A stretch of 64,000 nucleotides of DNA from Hirudo medicinalis (taxonomy: Eukaryota; Annelida; Clitellata; Hirudinida; Hirudinidae): contig MPNW01000003.1 of NCBI GenBank assembly GCA_011800805.1, forward strand, positions 23,007-87,006, written 5' to 3'. Each line of letters begins with the position of its first letter. Position 1 is the first letter of the stretch. Under the pieces are notes generated by a model that ran no database searches, had not been told where the DNA came from, and saw only the letters and a list, made by a program, of their open reading frames with translations. The translations under genes and the position numbers were made by a program. This document shows positions 38,064-56,583 of this stretch, one piece after another.

Positions 38064-39827
38064 TCACAAAAATGTATTTTCAGGTGCACAGTAAAGAATC
38101 TCCCACTCTGATATTTCTGCAGGTTTATCCTGTCTCTTTTCACTCGATTGAGAATAAAAATCTGAAATTGAAGAAGAGAATGATGCAGAGGAAGATGAAG
38201 CTAAATGTGAATGTTTGATCGAGTTGTTGGCGCAACTCGAGTCAATCTTTTGAAAAGCTTCTTTCAAAGTTATTTCATTAGGAATAGATTTCAATCCATT
38301 TTTTGTCGCATGGAGTTCAATCGGTTTCTTCCATAAATTCAAGAACTCTTTGGTAAGTGAGAGTTTGTTGATTCCACAATCACGTTGTAGCGACATGTGT
38401 TCACCTGAGAAAACTTGAAGAGACTGCCGTTCGAAGGATACCACGGCGTTATTCGAGCGACCATAGCTGCAAGTCGGAGGTTCACCGCCCCGCACCAACA
38501 AGCTTTGCTTTTTCCGTTTATTCTCAAGAGGATAGTGATAATTTGACAGTTTAGAAAGTCTAAAGTTTTTGATCTTCGCCAACGCTTCGTCCAGAATTTG
38601 TTCATCGCGAGCAACGGATATGATGTCCTCAGCAAGAGAATCTTCTCCATTTCTACCAAAGAAATGAAATGGAAAGGGTAAATTCCAGCTGAGACTACTC
38701 AGTTTGCTTCCTCTGCGGTCGTACATTTTCTCCAGTAAGTCATCCATCTCCTCCAAGTCGCTTTCGAGGAGATGGTCTGGATCTTCGGATAATTTGCTGG
38801 TGATTTTCATTTGTTTGAATTCCCGTTTCTCTTCAATAGACTGGATAGCATTAAAGAGTTCCAGGAAATCGGCGGCAAGAACATCATCTTCATGGCTTGG
38901 AAAGTCAACTTGCCTGAATATAGTTTCGGTTGCAGTTTTATCTCTCGCTTTCTGTCCCGTCTGTTGAACGACGGGAATTTTTGGTACCTCCTTTTCAATA
39001 AATCCCCCGTCATCGCCAAGTTCTTGGGGAGGCAATGATTGGAAGGGTTGAAGCGGATAAGTGCAATGTGGATAATTTATATTTTGATGACTTATGTCCG
39101 GCACAGTACTTTGAACTCCATGGCTTGCAGTAATGCATTTCACCTGGCACTCAGAAAGAATTTGACCATTATTTATTCTCAGATGTTCGTTGTTTTCCAT
39201 CGGATAGATAATAATGCGGTTTGCTTTGCTCTCGTGACTAGGGTTGTTAAAAGGTAATCTCTTAATTTCAGAAACTTCACATATCTGACTAATTCCTTGC
39301 ACTGGTTCTACCCCACTTTGTGAAGTTGAGTCGAATAAATTGTTCTTATAACGCTTTAAGAAAGTATTATGATGTTCGAAGTCTTGGTTTTTATTAATTT
39401 CTTCTGAGACATGATGAGGTGTATCATGGCCAACTGCGAAGGGATGATGTCCCTTTGTGCTTTTGCAGTCTAGGGTATTGGGTTGATGTCTTAAATGTCG
39501 GGCCAACGAGCGAAATCTGCTCGACCCAGTAGGAAGTTCGTGAAATTTTGCAAAATTTCCAATTTTACAACTTTGTAATCTTCCATTTAAAATATCATTT
39601 TGATGAGACAAATTCTGAAATTTTGTGTGAGTTGTATTCTGAAGAGATTTGAAAATTTGATCATTTTCGACCCGCTTCGAGTCTAGAATTGTTTCGGAAG
39701 GTTGTAGCGTTACGTCGTCACATTTCGCCGTTTCAGCAACAACTTTTACTCCAGAAGGCTTCAGCGAAAGAATATCACTTTCTGCTGAGCATATGTCAAA
39801 TTTACTGTGTAAACATTGCTTGACCAT
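38064..39827 (-). CDS. Unrecognised long Ser/Glu/His-rich protein, probably disordered
   Basis: A single open frame with ATG at 39827 gives about 587 residues, ending EWEILYCAPENTFL then stop. Its length in AT-rich DNA full of stops argues for a real coding exon. The first third is polar and His/Ser/Gln-rich with no predicted fold by eye. A more ordered acidic part lies near residues 330-440 (ADFLELFNAIQSIEEKREF, LEEMDDLLEKMYDRRG). A Ser run (SSSSASFSSS) comes near the end. There is no signal peptide or membrane segment. The frame is open a little past the ATG to a possible acceptor (CAG just before 39866), so an upstream exon cannot be excluded. It is transcribed away from ETFB, with about 665 bp between the two starts. 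Function unknown. Confidence 0.65.
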   Translation of the reverse strand: MVKQCLHSKFDICSAESDILSLKPSGVKVVAETAKCDDVTLQPSETILDSKRVENDQIFKSLQNTTHTKFQNLSHQNDILNGRLQSCKIGNFAKFHELPTGSSRFRSLARHLRHQPNTLDCKSTKGHHPFAVGHDTPHHVSEEINKNQDFEHHNTFLKRYKNNLFDSTSQSGVEPVQGISQICEVSEIKRLPFNNPSHESKANRIIIYPMENNEHLRINNGQILSECQVKCITASHGVQSTVPDISHQNINYPHCTYPLQPFQSLPPQELGDDGGFIEKEVPKIPVVQQTGQKARDKTATETIFRQVDFPSHEDDVLAADFLELFNAIQSIEEKREFKQMKITSKLSEDPDHLLESDLEEMDDLLEKMYDRRGSKLSSLSWNLPFPFHFFGRNGEDSLAEDIISVARDEQILDEALAKIKNFRLSKLSNYHYPLENKRKKQSLLVRGGEPPTCSYGRSNNAVVSFERQSLQVFSGEHMSLQRDCGINKLSLTKEFLNLWKKPIELHATKNGLKSIPNEITLKEAFQKIDSSCANNSIKHSHLASSSSASFSSSISDFYSQSSEKRQDKPAEISEWEILYCAPENTFL

Positions 39828-40492
39828 TGTAACAAATGTCAACAGTTTGCATTTCCGAAATCTCTGCGTTGACTAGGAGCGGTTGGAAGACCCATCAGCA
39901 GAACTATTGTTATTTAAATAGGTTTGAAACCAAAGAAAGCATAAGACATGGAATACTTACGTCACCATTATGAATTTATACGATTTTTAATTTGATAATG
40001 AAAAAGCTCATGCTTAATGACTAAATAATCTTTAAATCGAAAAAGTATTTTTAGCACCGTGATAACGAAGAAAGTCGTCTTTTTAAATTTAAGTGTATTG
40101 CTTTGGAAAAAAATAAATAAATAAAAATAAAGTAGCGAAGATTTTTACTTATCGCACTATAATATTTTATTCATACCATGAGTTTAAAGTGAGTGGTTGT
40201 AATCTCGTCATTTCATCCTTACCGGGAGTTCGGAAACTGATATGTCCTGATATATACTGTCAAGGTAAGTGTGATTTTTCGACCTCCGATTGGAGATACG
40301 TTTTAATTTAATTTACCTTTTCATCACGTTCTATCGTATCGCATGGTTTCCGTAGTTGAATGACTATCTTTAAATCTGTTTAAATGAATCGTTGTCGCCC
40401 CAAAAACCTTGAAAAACTTCAACGTTTTAAAATTTCATGGATATTATGCACTTATCTAGTTCAGACAATTTTATCCGAAAGACTTTAACAAC
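39828..40492. promoter_or_regulatory. Shared head-to-head promoter region (unknown gene / ETFB)
   Basis: About 665 bp between two divergent start codons, AT-rich, with no other open frame of note. Divergent spacing under 1 kb suggests a common promoter region. No specific element was identified. Confidence 0.4.
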
Positions 40493-42070
40493 ATGTCTCT
40501 GAGGGTTTTGGTAGCTTGCAAAAGAGTTATTGATTATGCAGTAAAGGTAAAATTTAAAATTTGGATTTGTAAGTTCTGCCTATTCTCAGTTTGAAATGTA
40601 ACCTTTGCAGATTAGAGTCAAGCCAGATAAAAGTGGAGTTGTAACAGATGGAGTGAAGCACAGTATGAATCCATTTGATGAAATTGCACTTGAAGAAGCT
40701 GTAAGGATGAAGGAGAAAAATGCTGCATCTGAGATAATTGCCATTTCATGTGGCCCTGCTCAATGTCAGGTGGATTTTTTTTCTAGCATTCAAAGTTATT
40801 GCCTTATAAAAGTTTAATAAAAGCCTCTATTTAATTCATATAATTATTATATGGTTTTGGCCATTCATTAAACAGGAAACTCTGAGAACTGCTCTGGCAA
40901 TTGGTGCTGATAAGGCCATTCATGTTGAAATCCCACCAAAGGATTATGATTCCCTCCAGCCTTTTCATGTTTCAAAAATTCTTGCAGCTATTGCCAAGAA
41001 AGAGAACATCAACATAGTCATGATGGGCAAGCAAGTGAGAGCATGATTAAAGATAATGTTTTATTGTCATTTATGTTAATTATATGCTTCTAATTGTTTG
41101 TAAATTCTGCTATTTTATGTCATCATTAACTAATTATTAATCTGGATTTGAGTTTTGATGCCATTGCAGGCCATCGACGATGATTGTAACCAGACTGGCC
41201 AGATGACTGCTGGTCGGTTGGGCTGGCCCCAAGTTAGTTTAATTAAAAATCCAATTAACTTGCCTTTGTAAAGTTTAGTAGTGAAATGTTTGTTAATTAA
41301 TTTTCTATGCTGCTATCAACTGTCGAGTTGTGCACTAAACTCCTTTACCAGGCAACCTTTGCTTCCCTGGTTCAGTGTGGTGAGGATTCTGTGACAGTGA
41401 AGAGAGAGATTGATGGGGGTCTTGAGACAATCAAGGTCAAGTTACCAGCTGTTATAACTGCTGATCTGAGACTGAATGAACCCAGATATGCCACTTTACC
41501 TAACATAATGGTAAATTAGTTGAAAGCTTTCTCAGTGAATTTTAATTATCTTGTAATTATTATTTATTTATTGTCATTTCATCTGTCCTATTTTTAACTT
41601 AACCTGTGTCATACATACTCAAACCGGATTGTGATTTCTGCAGAACAGAAAAGCAAATGAAACAGAAGTTTATCTCTATTTTGTTATTATAAATCCCTAC
41701 TATGTACTAGCTTCTAAAGGTTTATAATGTCACATAATGATTTAATGTAAATTCACTTTGCTCTGGAAATAGATGATCATGATGTAATTGATCTCAACAA
41801 TCTTTGACATATACCATAAGGACATTTGAATGATTTTTATGTAATCACATGCCACATTTTTATTTATTGTATTATTGTTATTATTAATTTCTATTGTAGA
41901 AAGCCAAGAAGAAGCCTTTGGCAAAAATGACAGCAGAAGATTTAGGCGTTGATCTAACTCCAAGACATGAAGTTCTCTCTGTTGAAGATCCCCCTGTCAG
42001 GAAGGCAGGAACAAAGGTGGAAAGTGTGGAAGACCTCGTCAAGAAATTAAAGGAGTCCGGCTGCCTGTGA
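40493..42070 (+). CDS. ETFB: Electron transfer flavoprotein subunit beta
   Basis: ETF-beta pairs with ETF-alpha in the mitochondrial matrix. It binds AMP and helps pass electrons from acyl-CoA and other dehydrogenases to ETF:ubiquinone oxidoreductase. Six exons join exactly in frame: 40493-40546, 40611-40769, 40876-41034, 41170-41232, 41352-41510 and 41900-42070. All splices are GT-AG and fall between codons. The protein is 254 residues, the usual length. Landmarks are the start [56 protein letters not shown] (flavin/AMP-side signature), [25 protein letters not shown], and a Lys-rich C-terminal recognition-loop area after KAKKKP. It appears intact. AATAAA at 42274-42279 is the likely poly(A) signal. 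Confidence 0.97.
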
Positions 42071-42273
42071 TGATCATCAGTGCCTTTTCAATTTTGCTGT
42101 CTGTGAAAGTTGATTTAAATTGATGCCTTGCCATTGGATATTTGGAATCATGATATATATTGCCAGTTTTGCGATTATTTGGAAATCCAAAATGTTATGA
42201 ATTTTTGTTATTAAACTGAATGATTCCTCTGTTTGTATTTTATTGCAGGAGACACTGATGTCATTCTAAGTTT

Positions 42274-42279
42274 AATAAA
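42274..42279 (+). promoter_or_regulatory. Candidate ETFB poly(A) signal
   Basis: AATAAA about 200 bases past the ETFB stop codon. Confidence 0.5.
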
Positions 42280-42879
42280 CAGAAATCACATGAAACCAAG
42301 ACTCATAAAACGAATACTGATTCATGCAAGGTGACAGAACCATCGCCAAATATCATTTCAAAAAATCCTCTTACAAATAAAAATATCAGTAATTCAAAAA
42401 CTTTAAAGGTACTCTTAAAAAGGAAATTTTAAAAGTATTCCCCATTACAAACTCAAATATGCTATTCCAGAAGTCTTGAAAAAGTGCCAAAATAAATCTG
42501 AGAAATGATCGATTAAGGTCTGAAGTCTTCAAAAAGTTGACAGTGTGACCACCATTCCATCAACATCTCACAGAAAACTAATCCAAAACATTATCAAGAA
42601 ATTGCTAATTATTTCTGTATCCATGATAATGTGTCTCTGAGAAGTAATACTTCGAGAAGAGAATAACAAGTAGAGATGACATGATTGGTGCATGGGGCAG
42701 TCTGAAATAGACAGTAAACATGGCACGCAGAACAAAAAGAAGGAAGCACTCTTTATCACTCGTTTAAACAATGCAAAAGCTTAAGAAGTTCAGTACATCA
42801 AAGCAACAGAGCAAAAACTGATCTGCATATTCATTGGAATGAAAGGGCTCATAGGTTAAAGGGCATAAGAGATAGAAAG

Positions 42880-44972
42880 TTACAGTAGCTGTTGTTCGAT
42901 GGGATTGGTTAGCAGGATGTGATGTGTCCCTTTCACGGGAAGTTTGTTGACGGTGAAGAATTTGATTATAGACGGAATGCTCTCAAATGGTTGACTGAAC
43001 TGTCCCAGAATGAATTGATCATTCTCCTTCACTATTTTGATGTGCAGCAGGCCTCCCTCACTTCTGAAGAGCAATTAGTCAATGAGCTTCGATTGCTTCA
43101 AGATAACGAGTTAAATATCTCATGTTTTGAAAAACCCACTTGAGTGAGAGAGAAAAATCCTTTTTGTTACTCTCACTTGTTCTGACGAGGAAGCTCCCTG
43201 CCTTCTTGTCCTTAAGTAAGTTCTCTGCATCGAGGCGACCCAGAGCACCATGATACCAACTGCAACAAAACACTCGAGTTAACAAGGCAAAACAAATGAG
43301 ATTTAAGCAAGTTACCTCTGCCTTTCAAGAGCTTCACTTGAAATTTTGATTTGTTGTCTTGGTGGAGAGAGATTTTGCACTGGGAATTAAATGAATGGTT
43401 TGATAATGATTAAAAATGATCATAATTTTATTAAGTAGATGTTGATAGAATAGTAGTCCAATTCACATATTTCCACAAGCTTAGAGTCAGATATTCTTAT
43501 TCATTTAAATTGCAATTAATCCCTCAGTGAACTCAATTTCAAAGATGACACAATCTTTTGCAATTTGAATGCCCCAACACAGATAGATACTAAACCAGAC
43601 CTCTGTTCTTATCAGGAAGCAAGCTCTCTTTCCCAAAATTCCTGATGGTATTAGGTAGAATAACCACCTGTTCCACACCCTGCCAGGTCATCCTGTGACT
43701 AGGATGCCTGCAATGACATCCCTCGGCAAGGGGGCTCGAGGAGGCTTCGAAGTTCTGCATTGGTGCTCGACTTGGAACATTTTCACGAGAAGCTTTTGAG
43801 CTGCAGCATCTTTCTTTTCCACTCGTAATACTTTCTTCATTGAACCCATGAACCCTTAGGAGCTTCCTCTTTTGTATGTCAGATGGACTATGTACTTTCT
43901 CTAGTGGTTTCTTGGCTTGGATGGTTTCATTTCTGTCGGAATTGATAGGTCTCAAGGCAGGATTAGAAGAGAATGTGGCCTCCAACTTTCCAACAAGATC
44001 TCTCTTAGTATGGTTGAGATCCCATGGTTCATCATAAGTGATATCACTGCACTTCCTGATCTTGTCTGTATGGATTTATTCATTGATGATTAATGAAAAA
44101 TGTATTTTAAAAATATAACTTGAATTACAAAAATTTTGTTATTAGTGATTCAGAGTGAGATGAATCTACAACAAATTTAAATTACATTTGGAGAGGCAGA
44201 GGTTACTTGTGCTTGTCAGTTTCCCATGCATGGTTTTATCTTTTTGAGGATTTTCATGCTGTGGCATGTAAAGGTCCTTTTCACTTCCAAATGTTTTGCA
44301 TTCTATCAAAAAAATATTTTCAAGTAAAAACAAATTCTGAAACCACAGTTAAAGAACAGTTAACTCAGAGCACCATCTCAGTCAGTCACATACACTCTAA
44401 GATTATGAGTGTTACTTTGTAACAAACTTGGTTGATAAGGCACAGTATAATCCTCATCCTCTGAGAACACATCTTCTGTCAAATTTACTGTTTTTGTTTC
44501 TGCTGAGCTCTCCAACTTCAAATCAGCAGGATCACTATAGAAGTCAAGTAGTTTTGGAGTCTGAAGAAGACAGCACATTCTTTAATCGTCTCATTTACAA
44601 AAGTGATTTTAAGCAAGCCCTACTTACAAAAGAGTCAAAGCAAATAGAAGCTCTTGTTCTGGGAACTTTAGGGCGAGCACTGTTTAAATAAATGTGCTCT
44701 CGACATTGATGTTCATGATTGAAATCAGGAGCAAGGACTAAGAACTTGTTACAATCTAAGTCATGGCTTGCTAATCTGTGAGCTATCTCTGAGTTCCTCC
44801 TGCTGTTATACTTTAAAGGAAAGTCAATCAAAGCTGACCATCCACAATACTTATCCTTTGACAAGGCCAAAGTAGATTCGTTTAGTTCTTGTGGAATATT
44901 GGAGCTACTAGACACATGATCAGTAGAATTTTTTTTTAGATTGATTCCAAAATGCTTGAAAAACTTATCCAT
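42880..44972 (-). CDS. SH2-domain adaptor of the SHB/SHD/SHE/SHF family
   Basis: Six minus-strand exons join in frame: 44972-44628, 44560-about 44416, 44066-about 43607, 43379-43316, 43259-43140 and 43063-42880. The start MDKFFKHFGINLKK resembles the conserved MAKW-x-x-x-F start of SHB. The middle carries tyrosine motifs typical of the family (FYSDPAD, EDEDYTVPYQ, ITYDEPWD), likely kinase targets that bind other SH2 proteins. The C-terminal SH2 domain has SWYHGALGRLDAENLL, the FLVR arginine in GSFLVRTSES, then DFSLSLKSEGGLLHIK and a KLPVKGTHHILLTNPI end. SHB-family proteins link receptor tyrosine kinases to downstream effectors. The donor of exon 2 has two options in the same phase (44416 or 44428). 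The exon 3 donor is a weak AGAG|GTCTGG. Which of the four vertebrate paralogues is closest cannot be told. Confidence 0.88.
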
Positions 44973-44989
44973 TACATATATAAAACAGA

Positions 44990-47340
44990 CCGCAAATCAT
45001 ACCTGCAAGAATAATTAATTCGTATGTAAAGGTGATTGAAGGAGTAAATGAACATAAATAATTAAATATGGTATATCTTACTAGAATATCTTGCTACTAG
45101 AAAAATTATCTAGCAGTAACTATCTTATGGATCCTTCAGATTACGTAAATGCATTTCATTTGTGAATGTTTTCATAGGTTCTAAATGCATAGAGCTTTGT
45201 GAATTAATTACGTAGTCATCTTTTGTTCTGTAATCCGATTAGTTGAAGAAATTAAGCGGAGAAACATTGTTTTAAAGTAATAAAAAGCAGCGACCTACAA
45301 ACTTGCTAAAACACTGCAACATGCATTACTACGAAAAAGAAATGAACGAGTAACACGTTAACACATTAGCTCTTTCTTCATTGTTTACAGTTTGAAGAAC
45401 AGAAGATGTAATAGGTAGACCTACTTTCAATGCGACCTGGCGAAGCCAAATATTTGTGGAGAAAGTGATAAAATAATCTTAATTTTTTGCATTACAAATT
45501 CAATGAAATGGCAAATAATACCAACTTTTGACTTTAAAATAATGTAAAAAAAGAATGTAATTGATGGGAACATAATTAACAGAAGACATTTTTTGTGTAA
45601 TTAGGAAAGGAATTACAAGTCTTGAATTATACTCGATATTTTTGTGGACGAATCTTAAGAGAGAAAATCACTTTTAAAATACCGAAGATTAAAACGGCTG
45701 GTTCCATTTTGTCGTCTGAAAAGTGGCTATGCTTTCCGACTTTCGATGCTCTTGGGCAATGTTCCTTTAAGCTGCGCCAGCGCACATATTTTTACTCCCC
45801 GATTCAGTTGAAAAATTAAAGAATTTAAATCGTTCTACTCGAGAAAACCTTTGATGGAATCTTAGGAAAGTCGAAATGAGGGACTAGAATTTTTTGCTCA
45901 CGCAGTTGACATCTTTAGAGGTAACATTGCTCTTGAGTATCTTTGTTAACAGTTTACCTGGTACTTTAAATGTTATTTTGACACATATATATGTGAAAGA
46001 GATCTGTGGACTTGAAGAACGAAATTGCAATAGATCTTAGTAGTGACAGCGGAGCAAGGATATCAAAATTTCCGATTTAAAATTTAGTAATAACATACAA
46101 CTCATTTACATAAAGTTCTGAAATTTATTTAAATAATCAGGAACGCTATTTCAGCTTTTTCCAGGAAGGGCAACTTCCTCCACCGCCCAATCTGATGAGA
46201 TGCCCAATGACGTCCCTGCACAGTCTACGTAAACTACCGTGCGGTATTAAAGTCCAGAATTTTTTTTGCAACAGAATGAATTTAAGGCTTGATTCTCAGC
46301 ACATGAACTTGATCATTCGTGATCTTTCAGATAGTGTGCTGAGGTTTTATATTTCATTGTTAAATTGTTAAAAATATTACATAATGATATTTAATCATGA
46401 CATAAATGATAACCCAAGTTATTAAATATTTAATGCGATGCAGCATTTCTTAGTTAAATATCTGGGTCGAGTCCAGAAAAAAACTGGTTTTTATTGAAAA
46501 GAACAACGAAATGAATCGAATGAATAAGATATCAAACACTGAATGAGAAACTTTGACTTACGTAAAAGAATAAACAACAAATCAAGCGAACGTAAAATCG
46601 CACAAATTCATCGAGAAATTACCAGTGAATAGACTCATTGAGTTAAATACAACATGCAAGCTTCCTTAACGGATAATGAATTATTAACGTTTTTAACAAA
46701 TTAGTAATCGTTAAAAAACGGCTAATTTATCGAATTTTGGTCTCAGTCTTCATTTAGATCCAAACAGCTATTAAATTATTGAATCGGTTTATGACAATTT
46801 TGGAAATGACACTTTATTCCTACCGGGCTTTCATAATGACCGTTTCAGTTGCTAGGAAATAATTTCAAACAATGGCGCCAATCAATTATAATAATTTGTA
46901 AAAGTGCATTGTGAGACCAATAATAGAAATATCAAAAAATGCCTTTAAAAATCCACTCCAGCGATCAACTGGTGAAACTAGGATCATCTTCAACGTTCCA
47001 AGAACACTGCCCTTATTAACTTCTATTCTGTAATCTTCCATTAAGTGCATTTTGCTTATGAAATTAATTAACGTACGTGAGCGTTGGAAAGTAGAAGGAA
47101 AACTTGGAGGAAAAGTTAATTTTGCCTAAAACACTCCAAGCCAGAAATCTAACAGGGATAGTTAAAGGGCTAAAAGACATTATAAGCAACAAAACAAATT
47201 TACCACTTAAAACTAATGCATGAAATCGATGTACTTGAAATTTGATTTGAGAAAAAATAAACAATATTTCAGATGTAAAGATCAACTGAGACTAAAGTTA
47301 AATTTCCAAACAATGATGAGTAACAATAAACATGTTGGGC
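44990..47340. other. Intergenic between SHB-like and ELAV-like genes
   Basis: AT-rich, no convincing exon. It includes the SHB-like promoter side and the ELAV 3' UTR side. The open frame at 45622-45819 shows no family features. Confidence 0.5.
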
Positions 47341-47342
47341 GA

Positions 47343-53651
<6,309 letters not shown>

Positions 53652-54009
53652 TAATTCCTTGATGTTTTATGATAATCGCATCTTGATTGTTAGATGGGTG
53701 AACGGAGAAACAAATGAATGTATGGAAGGATGGATGGAGGGATCGATGGATGTTTGACTGAAAGCAAGGGCTAGCAATTACGGCGCGTGCGTCCGAGGGT
53801 AGCCATATTTCCCGTGAGGACGAAGTAGACATCCGACAAATAATATGAAATATCGCCCATACTATTAAAATAATAACAACACTAGCCGTGGATGACGCTA
53901 TTGTGGTCATGCATCAACAAAATGAATATGTAATTAACACATTGATATTAATCAAGCTAACGAATGTTAACGAGTGTCCTTGATGACAAATCAAGCTAAT
54001 TAATATTAA

Positions 54010-54235
54010 TATACATTATTATTATTATTATAATTAATAATCAATCCTGTTATCAATCGCATATGGAGGCTCAATAAAACTAATATTACTTATTATTATA
54101 ATTGTTGTAGTTATAATAATTATATAATTAATAGTTAATAAAGTAATAATAATATTTATAATTATTGTATTTATAATAATTATAATAATAATAACATAAT
54201 AATTATTATTATTTTAATTATTGTAGTTATCATAA
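54010..54235. repeat. AT-rich (ATT/AAT)n simple-sequence cluster
   Basis: About 220 bp of imperfect ATT and AAT runs with internal inverted symmetry (ATTATTATTATAATTAATAAT-type), upstream of the ELAV-like gene. A smaller run continues at 54385-54420. Confidence 0.8.
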
Positions 54236-56563
54236 AAAACAAAAAAGCAAACGAATAAACCCAAATCAGTACTTGGGAATTACGTAGATCCGCTCAAAGG
54301 TTCATCTGATAACTTCGTGGAAACTATCCAAGTCTTTTTCAATCATATTAAAGACAACCCACGCAAATATTGTTTCATTTTGTTTATTATTGTTATTATA
54401 GTTATTATTATTATTAAATGTTGTATTATTCAATAAATTATTCATCGATACAACTAATAACCAGATAGTAACGAGGTGTAATATCGATGTCGCCGTGATT
54501 TGATTTATTTAATATTTAGTTTAAAATTCTACGTATCACCTCTGAAGACCTCTTTCTAAGTAACCTGAATTCTTTAAAAATGCTTCTCGTGTTTATTGCC
54601 AGATACTTAACCTAAAACCGACGATGTTGTTGTTTCTGCTGTTACTATCGATGAATGAACGTTGTCGAATGAAATCTCCTTACTGGGAATACGATGAAAA
54701 CATTGCCAGAATTCTCCTCCGATCACTGCCTTCCTCTTCAGTTTTATCAACAACTCCCTGGTTGTTCCCAGAAATTGATTACTTTTTTTTTTGAAAGGCA
54801 ACTTATCACGGCGAGTCTGCAATTGATAGATTAATTCATGCTTTTATATTCGCATGCACACACGCTTGGTCAGATAGCCTCCTGTCCGGTCTGCAGTGTT
54901 GAATTATATATTTTCCCGATTCAACCGTGCGTGGACGCTGCTATTTTAAAGGAAACTTTGCCTGGAAGTAAAGAAGGAAAGAAGGGGAGTATATTATCTT
55001 CCAACTGCTCACATAGTTGGAGTTTTCCTTTTGGTTTAAATCAGTCCGATCATTGGCTAAATTTAAAATGTATTTAATATCTTCGAGATAACATCCGACT
55101 GGCAATATTAAGCGGAACGATTGCAATCATTATCAAAACCTTCAATCTCGATCGTCAGGCGTGGAGCTTAAACGCACCAAACATTCTGCCGATCGATGGC
55201 GAATTTGCGCATGTCCAAGTTGAATTTCTGAGAGAAACTGCAGTATAAACATCGTCACATAAATTAGTAGATCAAATCGATAAAATAGAAACAAATTTAT
55301 TCTCAAAATAAAATAATTTCATCCTCAAAAATAAAATACTTTCATTCACAAAATAAAACAATTTTTTTTCGGAAATTCATTCCATGTTCTTGATTTTGAT
55401 CTAAACACTTCTTCGGCAATCAAAAAAGCTTTAAGGGGTGTTTCATTTTAGGAGCGTTTATTTTATTTATTTATTTTTTGAGATGCGTTTTCGATACAAT
55501 AAATTACATGATGGTTGAATGACATGAGCGTTGAGCCACTTCGACTTGACGACTTGTTGAATAAGTTAATCCCATGTTGTCACCGACAACTAAAAAGGAG
55601 CACGAACCGAATGAGAGAAAAGATGAGTACCGCTCCTAATATTTACCGTTGTACCAGGTGTTACTCGTTCTTAATTCTCTTACATCAAAAATGAATATTC
55701 ATTGCAAGAGATTTTCGCATTTAAAAATCAAAGCGATTTTAAATTAATTGAAATGTAAATTAACTTTTAGTTTCCAAGACTGACCTTCATTCCAATGGAG
55801 GCTAGTTTCTTTTGAGTGGCAAACAATTTCTCACGAGAACCATTTGTTCTAGACAACAGAAGTAATTCAGGGTCGAAACATGGCGTGAAATGATTTAAAA
55901 GAATTTATTTTACACAACCTAGTGCATCGCCGTGACTAATCAAAACAAAACTAAACGTCCCGAAGAGGCGGGTGTTGGCTTTATTTGTGCGAGGAATGTT
56001 ACGAGATGCTGAGTAAGAGCGGAATATCAACTCATACAGTTTCATGGAAGGTCCACCAAGCGAGAGACTCGTGATATCAAAATATTTTTCACAAAAAGTC
56101 CCTTCTCAAACTTTACGTTGGAAGGGGTGCAATTTTAGTTACTTGAGAGGAGCATTATTTCTCAGATCCAAAATGAGGAAGACCAGCGAGGAGAGAAGAG
56201 ATCATTAGCTGGAAGCCGTTGATTACAGCTTGGATTGGATTTCGTGGTCAATGGCGCGACGCTAAATAATTATTGAGTAGCCTTAATAAGACCATAATTC
56301 GGTCTTTAATTAGAGGATGGCGTATCAGACGGTGTGCTGTATGACGCACAAGCGCCTACATTGGAGCGCATACTTGCTTTTCCTGCAACCGAGCAACGTA
56401 TTTGCTGCAGCCTGCCCTCTCCCTTCAGATGATCAAAAGAAGAAAAAAAGCTGAAATGTTCCCGGCTTCCTTCCGCAATTGATAAAAATAATCTCTCTCT
56501 TCAAACTCGCATCACTTAAACCTTCCTCGATGAAATCTTTCGAAATTCTGGGCGCCATTTTCG

Positions 56564-56583
56564 CCGAAGTCACGTGACTTCGG
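56564..56583. promoter_or_regulatory. Perfect 20-bp palindrome centred on a CACGTG E-box
   Basis: CCGAAGTCACGTGACTTCGG is its own reverse complement. The central GTCACGTGAC matches the consensus bound by USF and MiT/TFE-type bHLH-zip factors (CLEAR-like). It lies between the ELAV-like and Src-like genes, about 3 kb from each. Function is inferred from the motif only. Confidence 0.6.

Noticed and set aside
38339..38659. Second minus-strand frame within the 587-residue gene
   Set aside because: It is a shadow in another phase of the longer frame.
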